Shown here: positions 1 to 6,319 of the stretch, in pieces
How the letters are laid out: every line of letters starts with the position of its first letter
How positions within the stretch are numbered: position 1 is the first letter of the stretch
Program-made: the position numbers and the translations under genes
Notes under the pieces: model-generated
Database searches by the model: none
The model's input: the letters and a program-made list of their open reading frames with translations, nothing else
What the model was told of the DNA's origin: nothing
Source: Sulfurovum sp.
Lineage (GTDB): Bacteria > Campylobacterota > Campylobacteria > Campylobacterales > Sulfurovaceae
Reading direction: 5' to 3'
Assembly: GCA_026983895.1 (NCBI GenBank)
Contig: JALSTF010000223.1
Span: forward strand, 1-8,121
Length of the DNA: 8,121 bases

Positions 1-369
1 CATTTCATGAAAATACTTGAAAAGCTCAATCCGCATGAAAGCTACGGGTACGGTTTTCTCATAGGAAAAATACCCAAAAAGATACAAAATGCAGGAGCAT
101 TCAAGCGCTATATGATGTACTTGCGCTGGATGGTACGCAAAGACAGCCTTGACATGGGGCTGTGGTCGAAGATCGACAAAAAGGATTTGATCATGCCTTT
201 GGATACCCATACTTTTCATACAGCCCGAAAACTCGGACTTCTCAAACGCAAACACTGCGATATGAAAGCCGCTGTCGAACTGACCGGACGTTTCAGGCAG
301 TGGGATGCACAGGACCCGGTCAAATATGATTTTGCACTTTATCGGATGGGGCAGGAAAAAATCATATAG
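1..369 (+). CDS. TIGR02757/DUF2400 family protein, 3' part only
   Basis: The reading frame is open from base 1 and ends at TAG 367-369; the true start lies upstream, so only about 122 C-terminal residues are seen. The Met at base 7 is probably internal, because the family is usually around 250 residues. Recognition rests on three family-like segments (numbered from that Met): the RWMVR segment at 40-44 followed by DxGLW at 49-53, LIMPLDTH at 61-68, and DPVKYDFAL at 103-111 near the C terminus. The family's function is not established. The LDTH segment followed by a basic helix resembles the VDTH region of HhH-GPD DNA glycosylases such as endonuclease III; that link is my inference. It is separated from atpB by 73 nt carrying a promoter, so it is probably the end of a different transcription unit. 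No convincing terminator follows it. Confidence 0.85.
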   Translation, partial: HFMKILEKLNPHESYGYGFLIGKIPKKIQNAGAFKRYMMYLRWMVRKDSLDMGLWSKIDKKDLIMPLDTHTFHTARKLGLLKRKHCDMKAAVELTGRFRQWDAQDPVKYDFALYRMGQEKII

Positions 370-404
370 TATTCGTTCAGATTAACCGATACTTTAGCGC
401 TTTT

Positions 405-414
405 TATGTAAAAT
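405..414 (+). promoter_or_regulatory. Probable atpB promoter, extended -10
   Basis: TATG at 405-408 followed by TAAAAT at 409-414 gives an extended -10 box, preceded by a T run at 401-405. There is no recognisable -35, which is normal for sigma-70 promoters of Campylobacterota. Transcription would begin near 420-422, leaving a leader of about 22 nt with the ribosome site AGAGGA at 431-436. Assigned by eye; no start-site data. Confidence 0.55.
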
Positions 415-442
415 ACAGCAAATTATTACAAGAGGATTTTTT

Positions 443-1168
443 ATGGAAGGTGTATTTACTTACCTTGGCGGTATTTTTGGAGAAGACAACCATAGCGTTG
501 TCATGATCGCACACTTGCTGCTGGTAGCAGTGATCGTCCTGCTTATTGCAAAATCTGCAACAAAGAGCTTTAGAGCGGTACCTACAGGTGCACAAAATGT
601 GATGGAAGCCTACCTTGGCGGTGTGATCGCTATGGGTAAAGATGTCATTGGTGAGGACCTTGCACGGAAATATCTTCCGCTTGTTGCTGCAGTCGGACTC
701 TTTATTCTTGTCTCCAACCTTATTGGTATCATTCCCGGTTTCGAGTCTCCGACTTCAAATATCAATGTAACACTGCCGCTTGCACTGATGGTATTCTTCT
801 ACTATAACTACGAAGGTATCAGAAAGAACGGTGTGGTCCACTATTTTGCGCACTTTGCCGGTCCGGTCAAGGCACTGGCTCCGTTGATGTTCCCTATCGA
901 GATCGTTTCCCACTTTTCAAGGATCATTTCTCTCTCTTTCCGACTTTTCGGAAATATGAAAGGTGATGACCTCTTCCTGTGGGTTCTTCTGATGCTCGTT
1001 CCTTTCATCGCACCGCTTCCTGCATATCTTCTGCTGACATTCTCGGCACTGCTGCAGACGTTCGTTTTCATGATCCTGATCTATGTGTACCTTGCAGGTG
1101 CTGTGGCGATCGATGAAGAGCATGAAAAAGCGCCTGCTCCTGTTATCGATACAATGGGTGCAGTCTAA
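443..1168 (+). CDS. atpB: F1Fo ATP synthase subunit a
   Basis: Subunit a, 241 residues, an inner-membrane protein that forms the two proton half-channels against the c-ring. The start is set by AGAGGA at 431-436, 6 nt before ATG. The key segment SFRLFGNM at 165-172 contains R167, equivalent to the essential stator Arg210 of E. coli. D176 sits where E. coli has Glu219, and Q205 in LLQTFVFMILIYVYL matches Gln252; the E. coli His245 position is Leu198 here. Hydrophobic helices lie near 18-38, 76-98, 107-123, 176-192 and 194-224. It is somewhat shorter than E. coli subunit a (271), as in relatives. No other atp genes are nearby, consistent with the split ATP synthase loci known in Campylobacterota. 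The next gene begins 9 nt after the stop in the same frame. Confidence 0.97.
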   Translation: MEGVFTYLGGIFGEDNHSVVMIAHLLLVAVIVLLIAKSATKSFRAVPTGAQNVMEAYLGGVIAMGKDVIGEDLARKYLPLVAAVGLFILVSNLIGIIPGFESPTSNINVTLPLALMVFFYYNYEGIRKNGVVHYFAHFAGPVKALAPLMFPIEIVSHFSRIISLSFRLFGNMKGDDLFLWVLLMLVPFIAPLPAYLLLTFSALLQTFVFMILIYVYLAGAVAIDEEHEKAPAPVIDTMGAV

Positions 1169-1177
1169 ACTGTTTTC

Positions 1178-1438
1178 ATGAGGCTGAATGACAGAACACT
1201 CGGTTTCGTGATCAATTTCCTCCTTGGTGTCGCCTGGGCCTTTGTGCTCATCGGCGCTGTCTCTTCTTTTTTCTCTTTTTATCATACCAGTATGCTTTTT
1301 GCCGTTGTTTCGGCTCTGATCGGTACACTGCCCGGGCTGGTGGCCATTTTGCTTCTGGAACATATCATCACTGCCAAAGAGAAGCTTGCTGAGCTTAAAA
1401 AACAGACAGCTTTGCTTGAGGAACTTGTGAAAAAATAG
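1178..1438 (+). CDS. Small two-helix membrane protein linked to atpB
   Basis: An 86-residue protein that I cannot assign to a characterised family. Two hydrophobic segments (about 9-32 and 38-60) are followed by a charged amphipathic helix at 61-86 rich in Lys, Glu and spaced Leu, which could form a coiled coil; no signal peptide cleavage motif is evident. It begins 9 nt after the atpB stop, in the same frame, with no Shine-Dalgarno sequence in the gap, so translation probably depends on ribosomes finishing atpB. From memory, C. jejuni carries a small integral membrane protein gene (Cj1203c) next to atpB, which suggests a conserved partner. A role in assembling or stabilising the Fo sector, like AtpI or AtpZ in other bacteria, is conceivable, but I see no AtpI motif and do not claim homology. 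Confidence 0.8.
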   Translation: MRLNDRTLGFVINFLLGVAWAFVLIGAVSSFFSFYHTSMLFAVVSALIGTLPGLVAILLLEHIITAKEKLAELKKQTALLEELVKK

Positions 1439-1479
1439 TTACATTCCTGCGCGTAAACTCCTTCAAATGACCAAAACGC

Positions 1480-1485
1480 TATAAT
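1480..1485 (+). promoter_or_regulatory. Probable promoter of the gatB operon, -10 TATAAT
   Basis: A perfect TATAAT occurs 42 nt after the preceding stop codon, in an AT-rich stretch with no clear -35, as expected for Campylobacterota. A start near 1491-1493 would give a leader of about 190 nt, nearly all of which is the palindrome at 1489-1672. Because gatB and three later genes are tightly packed, this is the best candidate promoter for all four. By eye only. Confidence 0.55.
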
Positions 1486-1488
1486 CTA

Positions 1489-1672
1489 CCTTATTTTTAA
1501 TCCACGCGATGCATGAGAGATCACCCATCTTCTGCAAAGCATTAGCACATGGGCATTCACAAAGAATCATCGATTAACCTTTGGGTTAAACTCATATTCT
1601 TTGCAAACACCCATGCACTAAGCCTTTACAGAATATTAGGCGATTCTAATGCATCATTTGGATTCAATAAGG
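1489..1672. repeat. Long imperfect palindrome in the gatB leader
   Basis: Two arms are inverted copies of each other about a centre at 1581.5. In the core (1499-1579 against 1584-1664) position i faces 3163-i with no gap over 81 positions: 55 Watson-Crick pairs, 3 G-U and 23 mismatches. The longest perfect blocks are AATCCA 1499-1504/1659-1664, GATGCAT 1508-1514/1649-1655, TTCTG 1530-1534/1629-1633, CATGGG 1548-1553/1610-1615, CAAAGAAT 1560-1567/1596-1603 and TTAACC 1574-1579/1584-1589, closing on a four-base tip. After a 3-by-1 internal loop, CCTTATT 1489-1495 pairs with AATAAGG 1666-1672, which overlaps the gatB ribosome site. No target-site duplication is visible and it encodes no convincing protein. 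It may be a structured leader RNA, a small RNA precursor or a MITE/ERIC-like element. Confidence 0.9.
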
Positions 1673-1673
1673 A
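1668..1673 (+). promoter_or_regulatory. gatB ribosome binding site TAAGGA
   Basis: TAAGGA lies 8 nt before the ATG at 1682 and fixes that start. The in-frame ATG at 1649 would add 11 residues encoded partly by the palindrome, has no such site, and would precede the conserved GatB N terminus MFETVIGLEVH. Most of the site (1668-1672) falls in the outermost stem of the palindrome, so it could be hidden by RNA folding. Confidence 0.8.
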
Positions 1674-1681
1674 AATTGACT

Positions 1682-3115
1682 ATGTTTGAAACCGTTATCG
1701 GTCTTGAAGTTCATGTTCAGCTCAACACGAAAACAAAACTTTTCTGTTCCTGTCCCACCTCGTTCGCCGAGCATCAGAATAAAAATACCTGTCCCACCTG
1801 TCTGGCACTTCCGGGAGCACTCCCTGTCGTGAACAAAGAAGCAGCTGTCAAAGCGATGCGCTTCGGCTATGCGGTCAATGCCAATGTGAACCATACTTCC
1901 ACCTTTGACAGGAAATCCTACTTTTATCCGGACAGCCCTTCCGCCTATCAGATCACGCAGCTGAGTAAAGCTATTGTACAAAAAGGCGAACTTTTCATCG
2001 ACCTGAAGGACGGATCCCAAAAACGTATAGGGATCATACAGGCACATCTTGAGGCAGATGCGGGGAAAAATATGCATGAGGGCAATTACTCCAAAGTAGA
2101 CTTGAACCGTGCCGGTACTCCATTGATGGAGATCGTTTCCGAACCGGATATGCGTTCTTCGGATGAAGCTGTCGCCTATCTTAAAAAACTGCATACCACG
2201 GTACGTTACCTTGACATTTCCGATGCGAATATGCAGGAAGGATCATTCAGATGCGATGTGAACGTCTCAGTCCGCCCCAAAGGACAGGAAGCGTTCGGTA
2301 CGAGAGTGGAGATCAAAAATATCAACTCTTTTCGTTTTGTGGAGCAGGCAATCGCCTATGAGGTACAGCGTCAGATAGAAGCCTATGAAGATGGTATCTA
2401 TGCGCAGGAAGTGCATCAGGAGACACGGCTTTGGGATACGGAAAAAGGAGAGACACGGTCGATGAGAGGGAAAGAAGAAGCGGCAGATTACCGTTATTTC
2501 CCAGACCCTGACCTTCGTCCGCTCATTGTGACCGATGCCATGATAGAAGAAGCGAAGGTCATGCCGGAACTGCCGGATGCCAAAGTGAAACGCTATATGG
2601 AAGAATTCGGTATCAAGCATTATGATGCCCTGGTCATCACTGCCAAAAAAGAGCTGGCATATTATTTTGAAGAGATGATCGCGCAGGGAGCTGTGGCGAA
2701 GACAGCCGTGACCTGGCTGACCTCCGAACTCCTTGGCCGGCTCAATAAAGCCGGCCTCGAGATAGAGCAATCTCCTGTTTCTGCCCAAACACTGGGGGAA
2801 CTTGTCGCCAGGATCGCAGATGATACGGTTTCGGGCAAAGGTGCCAAAGAAGTACTTGATTACATGATGGAGAACGAGGGGCGCGATGTCCGTGCCATTA
2901 TTGATGAGCTGGGCCTGGCACAGGTAAGCGACGACGGTGCCATACTGGCGATCATCGACGAGATCCTGGCCAACAATCAGGACAAAGTCGAACAATATAA
3001 AGGCGGCAAGGATAAGCTTTTCGGTTTCTTTGTCGGACAGACGATGAAAGCAAGCAGGGGATCGGCGAATCCGGGAAAAGTGAACGCGCTTCTGAAGCAA
3101 CGTCTCAACGCATAG
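1682..3115 (+). CDS. gatB: Aspartyl/glutamyl-tRNA amidotransferase subunit B
   Basis: GatB, 477 residues, the kinase and tRNA-binding subunit of the GatCAB complex. With ATP, and ammonia supplied by GatA, it converts Glu-tRNA(Gln) and/or Asp-tRNA(Asn) to the correct amide forms in the cytoplasm. The N terminus GLEVHVQL is typical. Cysteines 22, 24, 37 and 40 form the zinc site of the cradle domain, and DLNRAGTPL at 140-148 is the family signature. The C-terminal YqeY-like tail runs from about 320 to the end and includes GFFVGQTMKASRGSANPGKV. Length is normal. One oddity is HLEAD at 122-126, where the usual sequence has two adjacent acids (H-[LI]-E-E-D). It is the first gene of a probable operon, and the next start is 16 nt after its stop. 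gatA and gatC are not in the window, as is common in this phylum. Confidence 0.97.
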   Translation: MFETVIGLEVHVQLNTKTKLFCSCPTSFAEHQNKNTCPTCLALPGALPVVNKEAAVKAMRFGYAVNANVNHTSTFDRKSYFYPDSPSAYQITQLSKAIVQKGELFIDLKDGSQKRIGIIQAHLEADAGKNMHEGNYSKVDLNRAGTPLMEIVSEPDMRSSDEAVAYLKKLHTTVRYLDISDANMQEGSFRCDVNVSVRPKGQEAFGTRVEIKNINSFRFVEQAIAYEVQRQIEAYEDGIYAQEVHQETRLWDTEKGETRSMRGKEEAADYRYFPDPDLRPLIVTDAMIEEAKVMPELPDAKVKRYMEEFGIKHYDALVITAKKELAYYFEEMIAQGAVAKTAVTWLTSELLGRLNKAGLEIEQSPVSAQTLGELVARIADDTVSGKGAKEVLDYMMENEGRDVRAIIDELGLAQVSDDGAILAIIDEILANNQDKVEQYKGGKDKLFGFFVGQTMKASRGSANPGKVNALLKQRLNA

Positions 3116-3119
3116 GAAG

Positions 3120-3124
3120 AGGAG
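3120..3124 (+). promoter_or_regulatory. Ribosome binding site supporting a TTG start
   Basis: AGGAG inside a purine-rich run (3114-3130) sits 7 nt before TTG 3132. The next in-frame Met lies beyond two membrane helices (residue 128), so the TTG start is well supported. Confidence 0.75.
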
Positions 3125-3131
3125 AAGGGAT

Positions 3132-4667
3132 TTGAAACAGTTCATCTTGTCCCTTGCCCTTGCACTGCGCAAGTCCAAACGTTACAGAGCCGTCAAAGAG
3201 TATGTGTGGGAATTGCTCAACGGAACGGGGAATCCCTACAAAAAATATCTGGATACCTTCATTATCTTTCTTATCGTTACTTCCGTATTCATTCTTGTCT
3301 ATGAAGTGACCAATCCTGTACCGGCCTGGCTGGATTATTATGACTTTTATTTTGTCTCCTTTGTTTTCTTCGTAGAGTACATACTCCGGCTTTGGGTCCA
3401 TAACGATCTTTCCAAATATATCGTGGAAGAGTATCATGATGCACAGTTCCTGCATCGGGAATTTGAACTTTGGCCGGTCCTGAAACACGGATTCAAAGAG
3501 AAACTCAATTACATGATCACGCCTGCGGCGATCGTCGACCTTCTGGCTATCTTCCCTGCATACAGGCCCTTGCGTGTATTGCGTATCTTTGTACTTTTCA
3601 GGGTGCTCAAACTGCTGCGCTATACCAAAAGTATCAATCAGTTCGTAGAGGTCATTACCAACAAACGATTTGAACTTCTGACGCTTCTTTTCCTGCTTTT
3701 CTTCATCGTTACGACAGCGGGAATCGCCATTTACGTCCTTGAAGAACGGATCAATCCTAATATCACTTCACTGTTCGATGCGCTTTACTGGTCGCTGGTC
3801 ACGATCACGACAGTGGGATACGGCGATATTTCTCCTGTCACTGATGCGGGACGGACGATCTCTATGCTGGTCATCATTGCCGGTATCGCGATGATCTCGT
3901 TCGCCACCTCTGTGATCGTCTCTGCTTTTTCGGAACGTTTGAGCGAATTGAAAGAAAGCCGTATCATCGAACAGATCAACAAAAGCCGTTCTTTCCTGAT
4001 CATATGCGGATATGGACAGATGACGAAAATGTTCTTTCGGCAAAAAAAAGAGAAGATCGATGATTATATCATTCTCGATACGGACATAAAACGTGTGGAA
4101 CAGGCAAGGAAAGACGGATACAAAGCCGTCCAGGAAGATGCCAGCCGTTTTGAGACACTGAAGAAATTCAATGTGGAACATGCCCATATCACGATACTCT
4201 GCCTGACCGCCAGTGATGTGGAAAATATTTATATCACGCTTAATGCCAAAAGTATTTCACGGAAGATCAGGGTGATCGCAAGGGTGAATGATATCAATAT
4301 TGTCAGCAAGTTCGAATATGCCGGTGCCGACCACCTCCTGATGCCCAACCAGGTGGTCAATACGATGATACGTACAGCGATCACCCAGCCGACGATGTAC
4401 AAGGCGATCCATGCGATCCTGACAGGAAAAAGTGTAGCGCGCATCGATGAAGTTCATGTGCATGAAAAACATTCCATGGTGGGGAAAAGTGTGGCGGAAT
4501 TGAATTTCAGATCAAATAAACTTCTTTTTATAGGCATTGAACGTGAAGGAAAATTCCTTTTCAATCCACCTTCCTCCGAAGTGATACAAAGTTATGACAT
4601 CCTGCTTCTTATGGGACGGCAGATCTCTCTGGAATATTTCAGGGGCAGACATGAAGGGAGCCTATGA
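3132..4667 (+). CDS. Voltage-sensor-type K+ channel with C-terminal RCK domain
   Basis: A 511-residue inner-membrane channel starting at TTG. Helices S1 (about 41-58) and S2 (70-90, with E82 and R86) are followed by a long S2-S3 linker (91-126). Next come S3 (D136 in VDLLAIFP) and an S4 with basic residues every third position (R145, R148, R151, R157, K160, R163). S5 (180-204) and the pore follow, with selectivity filter TTVGYGD at 226-232, then S6 (242-268). The cytoplasmic part is an RCK (TrkA-N) Rossmann domain from about 287, with GYG at 293-295 and acids D316/D318 closing the second strand, and a TrkA-C domain at about 435-497. The third glycine of the dinucleotide loop is T298, so NAD binding is uncertain. 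K+ selectivity follows from the filter; voltage sensing is inferred from S4. Its TGA overlaps the ATG of a soluble RCK gene. The H. pylori KchA channel (HP0490) is a more distant functional comparison. Confidence 0.93.
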   Translation: MKQFILSLALALRKSKRYRAVKEYVWELLNGTGNPYKKYLDTFIIFLIVTSVFILVYEVTNPVPAWLDYYDFYFVSFVFFVEYILRLWVHNDLSKYIVEEYHDAQFLHREFELWPVLKHGFKEKLNYMITPAAIVDLLAIFPAYRPLRVLRIFVLFRVLKLLRYTKSINQFVEVITNKRFELLTLLFLLFFIVTTAGIAIYVLEERINPNITSLFDALYWSLVTITTVGYGDISPVTDAGRTISMLVIIAGIAMISFATSVIVSAFSERLSELKESRIIEQINKSRSFLIICGYGQMTKMFFRQKKEKIDDYIILDTDIKRVEQARKDGYKAVQEDASRFETLKKFNVEHAHITILCLTASDVENIYITLNAKSISRKIRVIARVNDINIVSKFEYAGADHLLMPNQVVNTMIRTAITQPTMYKAIHAILTGKSVARIDEVHVHEKHSMVGKSVAELNFRSNKLLFIGIEREGKFLFNPPSSEVIQSYDILLLMGRQISLEYFRGRHEGSL

Positions 4668-5374
4668 TGTCTGAAAGATCGATCCTGCTTTTTGGATATG
4701 GCAACCATGGAAAGTTCATTGCCAAAGGGTTGAATGAAGATGGTTTCAGGCTGAAGATCGTTGAATCGAATCATGATTATTATCTGCAGGCGAAAGAAGA
4801 CGGTTTCATGGATGTGGAGCATTTGGATGTGACCAATGACAGCCTGCTGGAAGTCCTCAACCCGCAGTATTTTGAGCAGCTTGTCTGTGTGATGGAGGAT
4901 GAGCACCTCAATGTCTTCCTGACACTCTCTCTGCGTTCTCTTTTTAAAGAGAGCTATATCCTTGCGATATCGGATTCGCTCCATACGACGAAAAAACTCA
5001 AAATGGCTGGGGCGGACAAGGTCATCGACCTGTATGAGGTCAGTGCCAACAAAATATACAATATCCTGAAACGTCCGGTATCGACCAAGATCCTTGAAGG
5101 GATCGTGATGGACAAAGACGGGATCACTTTCAGGGAAATGCTGATCCCTGAGGGTTCTTTTCTTCAGGATATGATGACGGATGATGTAGATTTCGCTCCC
5201 TATGGTATCTTGCTGATCGGAATGATCGATGAAGAACTCGGGCACACGTTCGTCTTTATCACGACAGGGATCAACCATAAACTGGATGCCGGCGATACAC
5301 TGGTGTGTATCGGTCCGAAGGAGAAATTGGATGCCTTCGAAGAAGAGATCAAAAAGGAGAAAAGCATACCATGA
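4664..5374 (+). CDS. Soluble RCK (TrkA-N/TrkA-C) protein, channel partner
   Basis: A 236-residue protein with no membrane segment, consisting of one complete RCK unit. The Rossmann half (about 6-125) has an intact GYGNHG loop at 11-16 and E34 at the end of the second strand, as in NAD(H)-binding RCK domains. A TrkA-C half follows (about 140-232) with the GD turn at 210-211. Such domains form ring-shaped regulators of K+ channels and transporters, binding nucleotides or ions. Two ATG codons are adjacent: 4664 overlaps the channel stop as ATGA, while 4667 is better spaced (6 nt) from AGGGAG at 4655-4660; the product differs by one Met. No trkH or ktrB is next to it, so the upstream channel is the natural partner. 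It overlaps gpsA by 4 nt. Confidence 0.9.
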   Translation: MMSERSILLFGYGNHGKFIAKGLNEDGFRLKIVESNHDYYLQAKEDGFMDVEHLDVTNDSLLEVLNPQYFEQLVCVMEDEHLNVFLTLSLRSLFKESYILAISDSLHTTKKLKMAGADKVIDLYEVSANKIYNILKRPVSTKILEGIVMDKDGITFREMLIPEGSFLQDMMTDDVDFAPYGILLIGMIDEELGHTFVFITTGINHKLDAGDTLVCIGPKEKLDAFEEEIKKEKSIP

Positions 5375-6258
5375 AAATAGCAGTGATCGGTGCGGGAAAA
5401 TGGGGACAGGCATTGTATCATGCCTATTCGCAGAAGAATGATGTGGTTATCCATTCGCGTACGCCGAGAAAGATAGAACATTTTGTTGCTCTCGATACGG
5501 CACTGGACAGGGAGTATCTGATCATGGCCATACCTGCGCAGTTCGCAAGAAAGTGGATGGAAGAACATTTTGAGGACAGGGGACAAAAAATACTGGTCGC
5601 CGCCAAAGGGATAGAGACTTCCACGGGCGCCTTCCTTAACGACATTTACAGTCAATTCGTACCCGAGGAGAGATTGGCATATATCTCCGGCCCTACGTTC
5701 GCAGCGGAAGTACAAAAATCATTGCCTGCCGCATTGATGGTCTCTTCGGCCAATATCCCCCTTGCAGAAATATTCACGGACCATTTGCCCGACTATATCA
5801 AAGGATATGTAGATGACGATGTGATCGGTGCCGAAGTTTCCGGAGCCTACAAGAATGTCATCGCTATCGCCAGCGGTGTGTGTGACGGGCTGGAGCTGGG
5901 GAACAATGCCAGGGCTGCATTGATCTCCAGAGGACTGGTGGAGATGGCACGTTTTGGAAGATTTTTCGGAGCACGAACGGAGACGTTTCTCTCTCTGGGC
6001 GGTGCGGGTGACCTCTTTTTGACAGCCAGTTCGACACTTTCCCGTAATTACCGGGTCGGGCTCGGTCTGTCAGAAGGCAAAAGTATGCATGCCATCCTTG
6101 AGGCACTGGGTGAAGTGGCGGAGGGGGTCCCTACGGCCAGTGCCCTGCACAGGATCGCAGAGGAAAAGGAGATCTATCTTCCGATCGCACAGGAAGTTTA
6201 CGAGATGATAGAAGAGGGGAAAGATCCTCTAAAAAGCGTAAAAGACCTTTTGTCATAG
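5371..6258 (+). CDS. gpsA: NAD(P)-dependent glycerol-3-phosphate dehydrogenase
   Basis: GpsA, 295 residues, cytoplasmic. It reduces dihydroxyacetone phosphate to sn-glycerol-3-phosphate, the backbone for phospholipid synthesis. The start at 5371 places the dinucleotide loop GAGKWGQAL at the N terminus (7-15) and follows AGGAG 5355-5359; the frame stays open further upstream, but that part only overlaps the RCK gene. Other landmarks are AAKGIE (77-82), SGPTFAAEV (106-114), the catalytic lysine K161 in GAYKNVIAIASG, RAALISRGL (181-189), and GGAGDL (210-215) with SRNYRVG (224-230). It is shorter than E. coli GpsA (339), mainly in the NAD-binding half after residue 30, similar in size to what I recall for C. 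jejuni GpsA. Its ATG overlaps the preceding TGA, so translation is probably coupled to the channel genes. It looks like the last gene of the operon. Confidence 0.96.
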   Translation: MKIAVIGAGKWGQALYHAYSQKNDVVIHSRTPRKIEHFVALDTALDREYLIMAIPAQFARKWMEEHFEDRGQKILVAAKGIETSTGAFLNDIYSQFVPEERLAYISGPTFAAEVQKSLPAALMVSSANIPLAEIFTDHLPDYIKGYVDDDVIGAEVSGAYKNVIAIASGVCDGLELGNNARAALISRGLVEMARFGRFFGARTETFLSLGGAGDLFLTASSTLSRNYRVGLGLSEGKSMHAILEALGEVAEGVPTASALHRIAEEKEIYLPIAQEVYEMIEEGKDPLKSVKDLLS

Positions 6259-6319
6259 TGAGAAATATCCTAAAACTTTATAGCAACGTTTTATAAGAAG
6301 TTATGTGTCTCTTTTTCGA

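Noticed and set aside
937..954. 7-bp hairpin TTTCCGA/TCGGAAA with a 4-nt loop in atpB
   Set aside because: It encodes the highly conserved FRLFGN segment, so the protein constrains the sequence.
1513..1545. Ten-codon reading frame (ATG...TAG) in the left arm, a possible leader peptide
   Set aside because: No ribosome site, no run of regulatory codons, and its sequence is explained by the palindrome.
1489..1672. Palindrome as an integron attC site, T-box or intrinsic terminator
   Set aside because: The end sequences lack the attC core-site pattern, T-box landmarks are absent, and no U-run follows a GC-rich stem.
1649..1681. Upstream in-frame ATG that would lengthen GatB by 11 residues
   Set aside because: It lies inside the palindrome, has no ribosome site, and the family N terminus begins at the ATG at 1682, which has TAAGGA at good spacing.
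2735..2756. Perfect 8-bp GC-rich hairpin GGCCGGCT/AGCCGGCC with a 6-nt loop
   Set aside because: It lies inside gatB, has no following T run, and is explained by codons; probably chance.
2267..3178. Long minus-strand reading frame of 303 residues opposite gatB
   Set aside because: Antisense shadow of a certain gene; no membrane, domain or motif pattern in the translation.
4329..4358. 8-bp inverted repeat GACCACCT/AGGTGGTC with a 14-nt spacer
   Set aside because: Inside the coding sequence of the channel's RCK domain; nothing suggests a regulatory site.
4592..5413. Minus-strand reading frame of 273 residues opposite the RCK gene
   Set aside because: Antisense shadow; the plus-strand protein has full RCK motifs, while this one has none.
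6271..6293. TAAAAC/GTTTTA inverted repeat after gpsA, considered as a terminator
   Set aside because: Only six AT-rich pairs around an 11-nt loop and no clean T run after it; too weak to call.
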